Shown: piece by piece, positions 51,400 through 63,949 of the stretch
Layout: each line of letters begins with the position of its first letter
Position numbering within the stretch: position 1 is the first letter of the stretch
Assembly (NCBI GenBank): GCA_035772405.1
Contig: JAYKKM010000073.1
Location: 489,501-553,500 of the forward strand
DNA length: 64,000 nt
Source: Chrysogorgia sp. JL179-B06
Lineage: Eukaryota > Cnidaria > Anthozoa > Scleralcyonacea > Chrysogorgiidae
Direction: 5' to 3'
Position numbers and translations under genes: made by a program
The notes under the pieces: generated by a model
What the model saw: only the letters and a program-made list of their open reading frames with translations
Databases searched by the model: none
What the model was told of the DNA's origin: nothing

Positions 51400-51995
51400 T
51401 TCAATTCTGAGTCTAAATACATAACATACGTGTCTATTATATTACGAGAACGTGCTCCTTCGTAAAAATGGTTTCTGTACTTAGAAATTATTCGGCAATC
51501 AGCCAGGCTAGCCAGCCGCTTCGTCGTATATTATTTTGAACGTTATCTCGATCACTATTTAACCGTTTTCAATTGTGAAAACAGATTTGGAATTAGCGAG
51601 TTTAAATACATAACACACGTACCTATTATATTACGCAAACGTGTATACCCTTTGTAAAAACCTCTTTATGTGGTTCGTCAGGTCACCACTCGCCAATGGC
51701 CGCCGTTCACAACATTTTGCGAGGGGACTATAGGCAAACCCTGACAAACACGCTTTACTTGACTCTGAAGATGACCGCCGCTGAGGTCGTCGAAACGTCA
51801 GTCACCAACAATAGTCTTTCTCAAGACTACAACAACCTGGACGATCAACTTCACACATCTAATGATACTCCTGGGTTCAAACCATTTATGAAGCAAATTT
51901 TTCCAATTTTTTCCCCGGCATTTCTCCTTCTCCCAAACGTGCAATCGTGTTTCTTTAACTGTATGGAAACACAGAAAATATTGTCTATTTCGTAA
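51400..51995 (+). pseudogene. Retroelement tail-like repeat with short ORF
   Basis: 51400-51720 is the inverse of about 36700-37150. The next part encodes LTLKMTAAEVVETSVTNNSL and QDYNNLDDQLHTSNDTPGFK, which I recall as a tail commonly found next to cnidarian retroelements. Not assigned to a family. Confidence 0.4.
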
Positions 51996-52060
51996 ACAAT
52001 GCAGAGCGACGCTGTAAAAAATGTTATAGCATTTATTTTATTTTTGTTTTTGGTTTTTAG

Positions 52061-52195
52061 CTGGATCAGTTTTTAGCTAACGACCTTCAACGAGCATTTG
52101 GTCTTGACGCGCTTGCTTCGTCACATCCAATAACTGTAGATGTAGAAGATCCTGAAGATATAAAGACTCTTTTTGATGCCATTACATATAGCAAG
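52061..52195 (+). CDS. M1 aminopeptidase, exon 6 (catalytic Tyr)
   Basis: Acceptor TTTGGTTTTTAG, donor GTAAGT. Encodes LDQFLANDLQRAFGLDALAS, SHPITVDVEDPEDIKTLFDA and ITYSK; the Tyr of this last motif is the transition-state-stabilising residue of the family. Confidence 0.95.
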
Positions 52196-53266
52196 GTAAG
52201 TGGATATTACTACTGAAGGTCTTTTAGTGGTCATGAGCACTTATCTTTTCATCATCTTTTCATCATCATTATCATCATCATCATCATTACTATCATAACC
52301 ATTATGATCACTATTGTCATCACCGTCATCACCGTCATCATCATCATCATTATCATCATCATCATAACCATCATAACCATCATCATCATCATCGTCATAA
52401 CCATCATCATAACCATCATCATAACCATCATTATCACCATCATCATCACCATCATCATGATCATGATCATCAACATCATCATCATCATAACCATCATTAT
52501 CACCATCATCATCACCATCATCATCACCATCATCATCATCAACATCATCATCATCATAACCATCATAACCATCATCATCACCATCATAACCATCATAACC
52601 ATCATCATCATCATCATCATCATAACCATCATTATCACCATCATCATCACCATCATCATCATATCATCACCATCATCATCATCACCATCCCATCATCACC
52701 ATCATCAACATTGTCATCACCGTCATCAACATCTCCAGCAATACTGGCATCATCATCATGCTGACATCATGATCACCATTATCATCACAACTACCATCGT
52801 CAGCATCATTACCACCATCATCATCATTGTACCATCATCATCATCATCATCATCATCATCACCATCATCACCACCGTAATCATCACCATAATCGCCATCA
52901 TCATCATGACCATCATTATCACATGATAACCATCGTCACAACCACAACCACCATGATCATCATCATGATCACATCATCACCACGATCATCATCACCACCG
53001 TAATCACCATCATCATCACCATCGTCATGATCGGTTCATCACCACGATCACCATCATCAACATCACCACCATCGTCACCATCGTCATTATCGGTTCATCA
53101 CCACGATCATCATCACCATCGTCACCATAATAATCATTATGACCACCATTTATGATCACCATCATCATCACCATCATCACTATCATTACCACCGTCATCG
53201 TCATCACCATAATGATCACCATCATTATAATCATATTAACTTACCTAACTACGTATTATCTTAAAG
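52196..53266. repeat. Intron 6: ~1-kb ATC/CAT array
   Basis: About 52242-53236 consists of CATCATCATCACCAT-type triplets with longer units such as ATAACCATCATTATCACCATC. ORFs of up to 191 codons on both strands are triplet artefacts. Like intron 3, it fills the intron from shortly after the donor to about 30 bp before the acceptor. Confidence 0.95.
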
Positions 53267-53332
53267 GGCGCCTCTATCATACGAATGTTGTCAGACTTTT
53301 TGGGAGAAAACGTATTTCAAGAAGGTCTGAAG
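53267..53332 (+). CDS. M1 aminopeptidase, exon 7
   Basis: Acceptor ATCTTAAAG, donor GTACGT. Encodes GASIIRMLSDFLGENVFQEG plus LK, the helix following the catalytic Tyr (family form KGASVLRML). Confidence 0.93.
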
Positions 53333-53554
53333 GTACGTAACTCTACCTTATTTAATAATAATCAGTTGGTTTCCTTTGTTATTTTACGGGATATACAGGT
53401 ATCTACGATTATTGAACACTCTGGGTATGTATCTATATATATATAGGTTAAAGACATAGGGAGAGAGTTTTTTCCAACTATTTTATTGCCATATCCCTTT
53501 AAATATTTTATGCTGAAAGATTGTAAAGCGCTACACACCAATTAATATGTAGTA

Positions 53555-53655
53555 GTTAAAACATGAGCGGCCGATGTTTATGGGCAGTTACAATGGCGAG
53601 CCGCAGGCCAGCCGTTGTAACTACCCATAAACATCGACCGCGAATGTTTTAACGA
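53555..53655. repeat. Short palindrome around GATGTTTATGGGCAGTTACAA
   Basis: AAAACATGAGCGGCCGATGT and its near inverse flank a CAATGGCGAGCCGCAGGCCAGCCG core. Confidence 0.7.
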
Positions 53656-53954
53656 ACTTGTAAAATGAGTAGAATATATAATGCATACTTTGTTTGGAAG
53701 TTGTAGAAACGGTACAAACAAATTATTATAACTCTGAAAAAGCTCAATTTGAGCAAGTTAACTTTGATTAACATTGATGTTTTATTAATCAATGTTTTAT
53801 CCTGGGTTAAAGATGCTGATTAAATATTAATTTCTTTTGAATTTTCTTCATGAATTATTAATGAATTTTACAAATATATATATATATATATACGTGTAGG
53901 TTTTGGTCTACGAAATGCAAAGAGTGCTCAACAACATATAGTTAGAGCAAATAA

Positions 53955-54234
<280 letters not shown>

Positions 54235-54417
54235 CCTCTTTCTTAAAAAAATTACAGACTCATATAATTCCCTACAGCAGTATAATGTTTATATTTCTTC
54301 GTTCTTCGAAAAACTTTACGGCTGCAATTCAACACTCGTCTTTCATATATGTTGTGTGATTTCCTCACACCATATTTTAATTTATTTTATTTCATGAGCT
54401 TCGCCATATGTAATTTA

Positions 54418-54919
54418 GGCCTTGATTACATGGAGGCGAGCTGGCCGGCTCGGTAAACGGGCTAGCCCGCCGAGTAACGTAAACATCACCAAAGGAACGG
54501 TATTATTACATGAAAGCGAGCCAGCCCGCGCTTACCGGGCAAGCTCGCTTCACGCCAACCTGGCTAGCGGCAACCGGGCTGAATAACAATTCAAGCGGGC
54601 CGGCCCGGCAACCGGGATGGTTTCTAGATGCTGAGCATGCGTACAAGGCAAACAGAGCGAAACAACATGGTATAACAGTAATAAAGCCATTCAATTGGAA
54701 ACAAAGTGTTAGAAACAGGCTAAAATGATGCAAAGCACGATATATTCTTCCCGAAGACATCATTTTGAAATATTAGATTTTCGCGTGTTTATTTTGGCGG
54801 GCCCGGTAGCCAGCCCGGTATGCGGGCTAGCTCACTTCATGTAATATCACGTCAAAACTGTCTCGGCTACCGAGCCAGCCCGGCAACCGGGCCAGCCACG
54901 CCTCCATGTAATCAGGGCC
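54418..54919. mobile_element. 502-bp Harbinger-like MITE, TTA target
   Basis: Inverted ends GGCCTTGATTACATGGAGGCG and CGCCTCCATGTAATCAGGGCC, flanked by TTA (54415-54417, 54920-54922), the 3-bp TWA target of PIF/Harbinger. The interior is rich in GGCTAGCCCG-like words. Confidence 0.75.
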
Positions 54920-55369
54920 TTACATACAAATAATACACACAATAAACAATAAACAATAAGTTTAACAATGACAGGGTATCCACAACAGCGTTAGCCAATT
55001 ACTGTGGGCCCTTAGACGTATATACAAAAGTTAGAATGTTAACTGTAGAAAAATATATATCACACTGCAATATGAATATTACATACAACAAGAAATTGCA
55101 CCAGGGAGACTACGAACAGAGTTACATTTGATACAAATAGATTTGAACGTACGAGGATCTTCACAATTATAACAAGTTATCAAAGATGAAAAATAATACT
55201 TAAGCATGACTAATTTAAAGGATTTAAGATTATCCGTGAGGTCCAGTTTATCGGCAAGAGGATTTTTGATAGGTAGATGTTTTACATTGACGAACGATAA
55301 ATTAAGCTGTGTTGCCATTAGAAGATCTAGTTGGCCTGGAAGTACGGATAACGGGAAGGACGGAAGATT

Positions 55370-55645
55370 TTAGATTACAGTAATTAATCCATGTGTTATA
55401 TTGAAAAATAAAACCATGTCGTACCAGTAACAGATTGGGATGAGCAACAAGTATTGCCTCCTAGTGTTGTAGTTCATAGCACAGGAAATGACAGGTTGAG
55501 GATGTATTTGGTTGAGGATGTATTTGGTTGCTCTCCTTTGAATTCGTTCCAGCTGGATTATCTGTTCAATCGACTGTGGAGCACAGATTTGTGTCGCGTA
55601 TTCCATGTGGGGACGCATCAAAGCAAGATATAGCGTGCGTCTCAC
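55370..55645 (-). pseudogene. LINE reverse-transcriptase C-terminal fragment
   Basis: Minus-strand MRRTLYLALMRPHMEYATQI, CAPQSIEQIIQLERIQRRAT and KYILNQ match the thumb/connection region of LINE RT. A further degraded part may extend over 55079-55318 (a segment with CYNCEDPRTFKSICIKC). Truncated at the right near 55680. Confidence 0.75.
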
Positions 55646-55949
55646 CGCAGTATTCTGAATGCACCTGCCAGGGTTTTTGTTAAGATTCCAAGTAGGAGGG
55701 ACTTTTAAAAAGTAGGCCGAGAAACCTCTATTTTGAAAAGGTCTCCGACCTTTTTATTCAATCAGACAAAAGAACCTAATAAACACGCCCGCTGGTTAGG
55801 ATCTTATTATATGATGTCAGTAATCAACAGCCAATCAAAAAGGAGCTTCTACTCGTTACGTAATGACCCCTTCTGTTTCATATTCTTTGAAATGACTTCT
55901 TCCTTTGAGCTGATCATTAATTTACATTTATTTCTTCTCATTCTTACAG

Positions 55950-56015
55950 TTCTACCTGAAGAAATACAAGTTTAAAAGCGCCGAAACCAAAGACCTTTGG
56001 GAAGCTCTTACCGAG
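55950..56015 (+). CDS. M1 aminopeptidase, exon 8
   Basis: Acceptor CATTCTTACAG, donor GTTTGT. Encodes FYLKKYKFKSAETKDLWEAL plus TE, the conserved YLxxxxYxNAxTxDLWxAL segment. Confidence 0.94.
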
Positions 56016-57514
56016 GTTTGTTTGAGCCCACAAGCTAGCACTAAGCGGGAAGCGGGAAGCACTGCGCTGAGCATGCTCAAACGAGAACACCACAGGTTTT
56101 AGCCACTGATCTCTAAATAAAGACTGGATCGAGCAACTTATATTGTTCAGAAAATGAAGTCGGAAGTCCGCCATTACTAAGGGACCAACTGAGAATCCTA
56201 TGAGGTTTTTTGATGGTTTATGTGCTCTTACCATCGACAAAATAAAATAATATTACTATAAAGAGGACCAGAAAACATTTTTCAAATTACTGTGTAAAAC
56301 GATTCATCGCCTACCTACAGATTTACTGCGACTTTGGTCCCTTAGTAATGGCCGCCGTTGGCTCTAATTATCCAGTGAGAGAAGCCTGATATGAGACGTC
56401 AAATTAGGTTGAAGATTTTATGCATTTAATGTTAACAAAGAAACTATATTGGCCAGACACTAAACTTATTTTTCTAGCGTCACAGTTTGATTTGCTTGCA
56501 AACTCGGAGTTTCTAATGATCTCTCGTTAATTTACATCATGCAAATTGCAGGCTTCAAAATCATCTAGTCATCAGATACAATAGAAAGCTCAATCCAGTC
56601 TTTATTTAGAGATCAGTGGTTTTAGCCAACATAGTTAGTAGAGGTTTGGAAGCTCCATTGTCTTTCAAGATGACGCAATGGTCATGTTATTGTATTGGAG
56701 AAAGTGTTTGTTATTGGTTGGAGAAAGGAAATTCTATGGACACGTGACGGCGAAGGACTCACAACACGTGACGATGAAGGACTACACTAATTAAATCCGA
56801 ACGTTGTTATTGGATAACAGCTTTATTATACAGAAAATACAATATGTTCGATAACCGTGAAAGTGAACAACAATATATGAGTTATGCGGACTTTCTAAAC
56901 CATCCATTCTACTAACTATGTAGCCATGAATGAGATTTAAAATGTCTATCCGGGGTTTGGGGATTTTACATAATTCATATTTTACATATTCGTAATCTTT
57001 GGGTTCTAACAAGAAGAAATGTAAGATATCTTGTCGTGCGAAAATTTCATCTTCATGCCTTTTTCCTTTGCTAAAGTTGATTTACTATTCACAGGAAATG
57101 ACGTCAAAGCAGGGACACGCGAAGTCATTGCACTCTAATTCAAAAGTGAAATACAAAGAAAGTTTGGCTCTGAACTTAAAACACACCTGTTTAGACAAAA
57201 TTCGCTCAATTCCCAATCATTCTTTGTATTTCACTGCTGAATTAATGTGTAATGTTTTTGCGTGTCCCTGCTTTGACGTCATTACCTGTGAATAGTAAAT
57301 CACTTTAGCAGGGGAAAAGGTATGAAGATGAAATTTTCGCACGACAAGATATTTTACAATTCTTCTCAAGAGATTCCAAAGATGAATTATTAATGAGTTT
57401 GAGAAAGTATTTGAATAAATTCGTCGTTGCGGTTTGGTGAAATGACTGCTCCATTAATTGCGAAATCAAAAATACAAAATCGTGGCTCATCATATTCAGT
57501 TTCTTTGATTTTAG
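56016..57514. other. Intron 8: foldback and inverted CACTGATCTC words
   Basis: ACCACTGATCTCTAAATAAA (56101-) recurs inverted at about 56605-56622, suggesting an element of about 520 bp with inverted ends. The foldback 56950-57385 belongs to the family of 15034-15430. No coding sequence seen. Confidence 0.55.
56950..57385. repeat. Foldback element, ACGTCA/CAGGGAC family copy 2
   Basis: CTTCATGCCTTTTTCCTTTG and GGAAATGACGTCAAAGCAGG are mirrored by GACGTCATTACCTGTGAATA and AAAAGGTATGAAGATGAAAT. Matches 15034-15430. Confidence 0.75.
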
Positions 57515-57675
57515 AAAGCTAACTACGATGTTGGTGAGATCATGAATACATGGACCAATCAAATGGGTTTCCCTGTTGTCAACGTTGCCAGGGATACAAC
57601 CAATAAGGGAAAGGCTGATCAGAAACACTTTCTTCTTGATCCAAAGGCAACTGTAACCGAGATCTCATTGTACAA
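57515..57675 (+). CDS. M1 aminopeptidase, exon 9
   Basis: Acceptor GATTTTAG, donor GTAAGA. Encodes KANYDVGEIMNTWTNQMGFP, VVNVARD and so on to EISLY plus two bases of the next codon. VxxxMxTWTxQxGFPVV is the family signature at the end of the catalytic domain. Confidence 0.95.
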
Positions 57676-57857
57676 GTAAGATATTTATTTGTTTTCAGTA
57701 AGAATTTAATCCCGAGAACGTATATTTAATTTTTAAACTTAACGTTTAGAAATATCAATTGTTTTACAGTATTTTCCCAACAGGGATCCATTTCTCACGA
57801 ATAATTTGTATATATATATATATATATAGATATATAGATATATATATATATATATAA

Positions 57858-59642
57858 TTAACAATTATACCATGAGCTCGAGTCGTATATGAGCTCATAG
57901 CCAACGAGGCGCCGAGTTGGCTATTAGTTCATACACGACGAGAGCGAATGGTATAATTGTTTTATAATATAGCAAAACATTTTAAGATAATAATCGGAAA
58001 AACTGTTGATATGTCGCGGTGAATAAATTATTTAATTGAAAGCAACGAACTTCCGCCACATCTACTTCCGTCATGCGTAATGTTGTCACGTATGAAAGGT
58101 TTCTCGCTGAGTTGAAAACAGCTTCAGAATTCTGTCTGAGAGCCAAAAATTCGTTGAGATGGTTCAATAAAGAAAAAAAGATCCTTTGAAAAGCCAAAAG
58201 GTGGGTCAATTTTTAGTTATTGTATCACGATTGTGAATAGTTTGGGCTTTTAAGAGGACGTGAAAGCTAAAAAAACATTAGCGAAAATCTGGCTTTGTTG
58301 ATTTTCGATGTTTATCACCTAAAAATAACAAAAGTTTTCATTCATAATGATTTATTACTTCAAAAATTATCTTTACTGAATAATAATCATAATATTTGTA
58401 ATAAATATGTGTTGCTAGCTAACTTTTATCCTTTTTATTTTGTCTGACAAAACAATTCACAATTCAGTCGGGTTTTTCAAAGCCTTAAGACGATTTTTAA
58501 AGTGGATTTTGTATCATAACTTCGTAAATTTTGCACTTGGTTAATGCATTTTCTGTTGAATATTAGCCTTACTCCTCTCAGTTCAGGTTTTTCGCTCTTG
58601 TGCGTTAAAGAAACAACCAGTTTCATCTGCAGTAGTTTGAGAAAATCACGCCGCCATTTTGTTTTTTCATTATTAGTGATATATGAGCTGATAGCTTGCT
58701 GGTATAAGAACCAATCAGATTGCAGAACAGCTCATATACGGTGGATGGCTATATTATAAATATATTTATAATATAGCCATCCACCGTATATGAGCTGTTC
58801 TGCAATCTGATTGGTTCTTATACTAGCAAGCTATCAGCTCATATATCACTAGTAATGAAAAAACAAAATGGCGGTGTGATTTTCTCACTGCAGATGAAAC
58901 TGGCTGTTTCTTTAACGCACAAGAGCGAAAAACCTGAACTGAGAGGAGTAAGGCTAATGTTCAACAGAAAATACATTAACCAAGTGCAAAATTTACGAAG
59001 TTATAATGGAAAATCAACTTTAAAAATCGTCTTAAGGCTTTGAAAAACCCGACTGAATTGTGAATTGTTTTGTCAGACAAAATAAAAAGGATAAAAGTTA
59101 GCTAGCAACACATATTTATTACAAATATTATGATTATTATTCAGTAAAGATAATTTTTGAAGTAATAAAGCATTATGAATGAAAACTTTGTTATTTTTAG
59201 GTGATACACTCGAAAAACAACAAAGCGAGATTTTCGCTAATGTTTTTTTAGCTTTCACGTCCTCTTAAAAGCCCAAATATTCACAACCGTGATACAATAA
59301 CTAAAAATTGACCCACCTTTTGGCTTTTCAAAGGATCTTTTTTCTTTATTGAACCATCTCAACGAATTTTTGGCTCTCAGACAAAATTCTGAAGCTGTTT
59401 TCAACTCAGCGAGAAACCTTTCATACGTGACAACATTACGCATGACGGAAGTAGATGTGGCGGAAGTTCGTTGCTTTCAATCAAATAATTTATTCACTGC
59501 GACAATCAACAGTTTTACAGATTATTATCTTAAAATGTTTTGCTATATTATAAAACAATTATACCATTCGCTCTCGTCGTGTATGAACTAATAAAACTAT
59601 ATGAGCTCATATACGACTCGAGCTCATGGTATAATTGTTAAA
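57858..59642. repeat. Giant palindrome, two ~0.9-kb arms
   Basis: The left arm (57858-58762) is matched by its inverse (58763-59642) with very few differences; at the centre GGCTATATTATAAATA meets its complement with no spacer. The left arm has an extra small hairpin near 57897-57927. Both outer ends abut (TA)n runs. The arms encode mirrored short ORFs (for example NSARNLSYVTTLRMTEVDVA) that I do not recognise. Confidence 0.93.
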
Positions 59643-59689
59643 TATAGATTATATATATATATATATATATATGAAATATGATCGAACAC

Positions 59690-60660
59690 AAATATAAGTT
59701 ATAGGCAAAATTATTTCATTTCCACAATAAGAAGATTCGAATCACCACTCTTGTTTTTAAATAAATAACGTTTTATTTAACACACAAACGTTTTCGCTGT
59801 TCTCTGCTCTTCAGGTGTGAAGTAATAATGAGTGGTTGAGTTACTTTGATATTAACATGTTAATTCCGCTCTACTATTATGTTAATTTAAGATTGTTTGC
59901 ATACATTCCTTTGAAGTTACGTCACATGGTATATTTGTTTTATTTCGTTTATCTAACTTAAAATGTGTTGAGATCTGGTTGCAGAAGAGAAATAATCTCT
60001 TTTTCTTTCGATTCCATATTCCATAATGAGTCTATTTGAATCTTTGCACTGGCAAATTGGGATTATATTGAAATATCCGTTATTACATTTCGCTAGGCGA
60101 TCACTAACGGCCAGGTGTCTGTATTGTTTATGGCGAATTTGCTCTTTATGCAGCGTCACTCTCTTTCGGAGATTTTCTGTTTGTCCGATATAAAAACTGC
60201 TGCATTTGGTGTATATATGATGATATATACAACGTTTCTTGCTTTACAATCCATAGTTGATTTGATGTTCCAGATTTTCCCGTTTTTTAGCGTAATGTTC
60301 TTTCCGGTAATTCAATAATGGCATGTTCCGCATCTCGGTTCTTCACACTTCTTAACAACTGGCGTATTTTGTTGTGAAGAAAAGTGCGCTTTCGTAAGAT
60401 GTCGTTTGAGGTTTTTTGGTTGACGTCGGCTAATTATTAGACGTGTTGTTTCGTCCAAAATACTTTTCATTTTACTAGAATTGTTCAGGAACTTCAAATT
60501 TTCTTTTACTTTTGCGATGATCTGTGGGTTATTTGGATTGTTTGTGATTACCAGTGGGAGTGTTTTGCTGTTGTCATTTTTTTCTTTGTTTGCTCTTAAT
60601 TCCTGTATGCTCAATTTTTTCGCCTTTTCTATTCCGGTTGTGATGATTGCGTCTGGGTAA
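59690..60660 (-). pseudogene. Penelope-like (Neptune-type) retroelement fragment
   Basis: On the minus strand: an RT-end segment (PQIIAKVKENLKFLNNSSKM, RRQPKNLKRHLTKAHF, CGTCHY at 60614-60312), then a GIY-YIG part (CSSFYIGQTENLRKRVTLHK, RHLAVSDRLAKCNNGYFNII near 60250-59990). The 3' tail with ACGTTTTATTTAACACACAAACG follows. Frameshifts break it. Confidence 0.75.
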
Positions 60661-60792
60661 TCTTGTCTTTTAAGAGTTGTTTCTGTTCATGTAGTCGTTT
60701 TTCTCTTAGTTCTGGTTTTGCCACTATTTCGCATATCCTATATACATGCCTGCCAATTGAACAGATAATTATTTTTGAGTTTGTAGATCACA

Positions 60793-61015
60793 AATAAGCC
60801 AGTTTGTAATGTCAACTGCACATCAAAATGACGTGTTCTGCGTCGGGATAAAACTTATTTCAATTCATAACATCAGGCTAAAACCACAATAGATATTTGC
60901 ATTTCTATTTACATTTGCAAATTCCCCAGCCTGATGTTATGAATTGAAATAAGTTTTATCCCGACGCAGAACGCGTCATTTTGATGCGCAGTCGACATTA
61001 CGAATTAGCTTATTG
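60793..61015. repeat. Foldback of ~100-bp arms next to exon 10
   Basis: CATCAAAATGACGTGTTCTG, CGTCGGGATAAAACTTATTT and CATAACATCAGGCT are mirrored on the right. It ends about 50 bp before the exon 10 acceptor. Confidence 0.85.
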
Positions 61016-61067
61016 CAAATTTATTATTATAATTATAAATATAGATAACATACTTTTTGTGTTTTAG

Positions 61068-61147
61068 CTACAAATGGTTTATTCCTTTCACGTACATCAC
61101 AGAAAATAACAGAAGTAGGTCGTTCTTGTGGATGAACAAGGCCTCAG
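61068..61147 (+). CDS. M1 aminopeptidase, exon 10 (last in window)
   Basis: Acceptor TTTTTGTGTTTTAG, donor GTATAC. Encodes YKWFIPFTYITENNRSRSFL then WMNKAS plus one base. This is the start of the small beta domain (YxWxIPFTYxT in relatives). The C-terminal helical domain must lie beyond 64000. No further exon is seen up to the end of the window. Confidence 0.94.
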
Positions 61148-61577
61148 GTATACTTCACTTATTATAACAATCTTTTCGAAAATGCTAAAAGGGTCACACC
61201 ACCCCCAAAACCATTGTTGCTTAAATGAAAGTACATGAGAACGTGTATTAGTTTTCTTCTAATCTTTTTAGAGAGAAATTTGGTTTTGTTTTTCGTATTT
61301 TGAGCTATATAATAATGGACAGAATTTTTTCACTTTTAACCATGCAAATAACCACTAACTCCAAAATAACAAAGATCCTAACCCCCCGCCTAGCAAGTTT
61401 TCTAACCCTAACCGCCCGCCCAGCCGGGGGGTTAGAGTTTGAAGACTCGTTGTGCTCCCCAGCGGATACGCCCAAGCATCCGGACTCATGAGATAGACTA
61501 AGCATGTGGGACTAGTAATTGACTGTTGCGCGCATGCGCTATCTATGGTTATTTGCATGGTTAAGTATTATATACCG

Positions 61578-62204
61578 GGTGCGCCAACAATCAGTCATCC
61601 AGGTGTCAGCGGTATATTAAATGTCTGTTGATGTGTTCATTTCTTAGAGGATATGTCTAAGACATTGTTTCTTTCTTTTTCGTAACCAAAACATGTGGTT
61701 AATACGTCAAAGTACAGTCGGGGGCGGGGTTTAAGGCGGGGGTTAGGGTTAGAATAGAAAATTCATTAGGCGGGGGGTTAGGGTTGGATCTAAGTTATTT
61801 TGGGATTAGCAGTTCTATGGGATTTAAGTTGTTTTGTGATTAGCAGTTCTGATGTACATCATATAACTGCTAACCCCAAAACAACTTAGATCCTAACCCT
61901 AACCCCCCGCCTAATGAGTTTTCTAACCCTAACGCCCCGCCTTAAGTGTCTTCCTAACCATAAACCTATTAGCCGCATTTTGGTTACGGAAAATAAAGAA
62001 ACGATGTCTTAAACCTGACTCGTACCCAGTCGTCTCTCTATCTCTGGGGCAAGGCCAGCGACGGTGCATGGTCCCCTGTACGTTATCCCCAGCCTGTAGA
62101 GACGACTGGGTACGAGTCGGGTCTTAAACATGGCCCACGTTGAAAACGAACGGAAATTTATATAATATACCGCTGAAAACTGAATGACTGATTGTTGGCG
62201 CACC
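61578..62204. mobile_element. Foldback element with GGTGCGCC termini, copy 2, with nested insert
   Basis: Ends GGTGCGCCAACAATCAGTCA and TGACTGATTGTTGGCGCACC. Inner arms repeat TAACCCTAACCCC and AGCAGTTCTATGGGATTTAA words. A smaller palindromic insert at about 62018-62118 has ends GACTCGTACCCAGTCGTCTC and its inverse. Same family as 7621-8934. Confidence 0.7.
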
Positions 62205-62294
62205 TGATTTAGGTTGATGACAGCCTGGGTCGATGACATCTAGTGTCCAGTGAACTCTATATATGGAACGCTAACTCCCAGTCATAAGTCGAGT

Positions 62295-62974
62295 AAAAAG
62301 TGAGGCAAGGTTTCAGGCCCCCGCGCGGTTTGATCCTGTAACATATTTTGAATTTTTGGATATGTTCGATTATCCGCTCTTTTTAAGAAACTACGTTCGC
62401 TAGTCTGATAAGCTGTACGCATATTGTAAACAGATAATTTATCTTTGTTTTAATATACATTGTAGCTTTGGGAGTTGATTATTTCTCACGAAAACGTTCG
62501 TCGAAGACAGCCGAAAGTTCGTGTTTTTGTTTACAAGATGGTATCCGTATTACGAAAATTGTTCGATTATCCGCTTTTAAAGAGAACTAAGTTAGCTACT
62601 GGGATAAAGCTGAACGTATATTGTTAATAGATCATTTATCTTTCCTTTAATATATTCTATAGCTTTGGGGGTGGTTTATTTCTGAAGAAAACATTTGCCA
62701 AACATAGGCGATAGTTTGTGTTTTTGTTTTGAAGATGGCGTGCGTATTACGAAGTCAGCTACTGAGCGATTCACCAGTTCAAGCATGGATAGTGAAATAA
62801 ATTTATTTTACTAGCTATCCATGGTTCAACTAAGTTATTTACCAAAAAGGCAAAAATATTATAAGGTTTACAATACTACAAAAACGTTTACCTTGAACTA
62901 GCAAAGACTGAATTCCTGCAAACCGTGTTAGGGGGCAAGGTTAAGGGGGCCTGGAACTTTTTGCCTCACTTTTT
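62295..62974. repeat. Element with AAAAAGTGAGGCAA ends and internal duplication
   Basis: AAAAAGTGAGGCAAGGTTTC is mirrored by TTTTTGCCTCACTTTTT at the right. Two direct copies of about 180 bp lie inside (62370-62545 and 62565-62740), both with TTCGATTATCCGCT and ATAAGCTG/ATAAAGCTG. Confidence 0.65.
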
Positions 62975-63389
62975 GCTGCTCGTACTTTTGGTAAATTGAA
63001 GGCCGCCATTTTTGTTCTGATTGCGGGCGGATGCGGTCGCTCCCATTAATTGTTACGTCATCGAGTGATAGAAACACTACACAAAGAAATCCTTCACGGG
63101 GCGGCAGAAGTTATATTTTAGACGTATTCGATACGGACAAGTAGAATCGTTAACTTTTAGCACTTATCAGTTTAAATTAATTTCAAACTACTAAATCGTG
63201 TAGCGTCTGGCTGCTATTAATAGCTCAAATGCGGACAAACAAACCAAATTTGACTCACAAATGATTGCAAATGAGCTATTTTCTTTTGTTATGGCCGAAA
63301 GAATTATGGGTAAAAGCGGACAAACATGGATACTGACGTCATCTCGACGGAGCGCTATTTAAGACTCACTAATCTAATGTTGATGTTAA

Positions 63390-63949
63390 AGTGCCACTAC
63401 GATCAAATTTTTACCTATCGATATTTTTACGTATTTATAAAGCAGAGCAGCTAAATATTACTCGGTCGAAACCGTTTTGCGATTCGACGATGGCAAGTAT
63501 TATTTTTCTTACTCTGAATCTGGAGTTGCTATGTCCGCCATTAATCGTTCATGTTCTTGACCAGCGTAACGAAGTGACGTCAGAGGCTTCACGTGGCTAA
63601 TTCTTCAAGTAAATCAAGGTCGTTTTTTCAAATTCTTCGTCTGAAAGGCTGGACATTTCATCTACTTCTCGAAAAAAACAAGAAAACAAATAACCTCGAC
63701 CGAAATTCAGGCATAGCATTGAGAATCTGACGTCACAAACAATATTACCTTTTGAAATTGCGGGCTCACTTGGAACACGTTCTTAGTAATGGTGGCCTAA
63801 ATAATAGTGATTTCCGAGCTCAAAATACTTACTTCAAAATACCATTTTTTACTTTTTTTTTACATCGATGATCACTTTCGACCCTGAAATACTATTCTAT
63901 GCTAAAGAAAATCTAAAATACGGGGGTGAATTTTCATCGTAGTGGCACT
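63390..63949. mobile_element. Foldback element AGTGCCACTACGATC, TTAA on the left
   Basis: Left end AGTGCCACTACGATCAAATT, right end CATCGTAGTGGCACT inverted. TTAA precedes the left end; the right flank GTAA is decayed. A partial inverted copy lies at 35085-35454. Nothing else recognised to the window end. Confidence 0.7.

Noticed and set aside
52252..53234. ORFs of up to 191 codons in intron 6
   Set aside because: Same triplet-repeat artefact (poly-Ile/Thr or poly-Met).
57982..59591. Mirrored 60-80-codon ORFs in the giant palindrome
   Set aside because: Identical by inversion, short, and without recognised domain; listed only as part of the repeat.
61390..61430. CCCTAACC-like words as interstitial telomere repeats (also near 8730 and 61890)
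   Set aside because: Only a few copies, each within the GGTGCGCC foldback family or related repeats, not a tandem (TTAGGG)n array.
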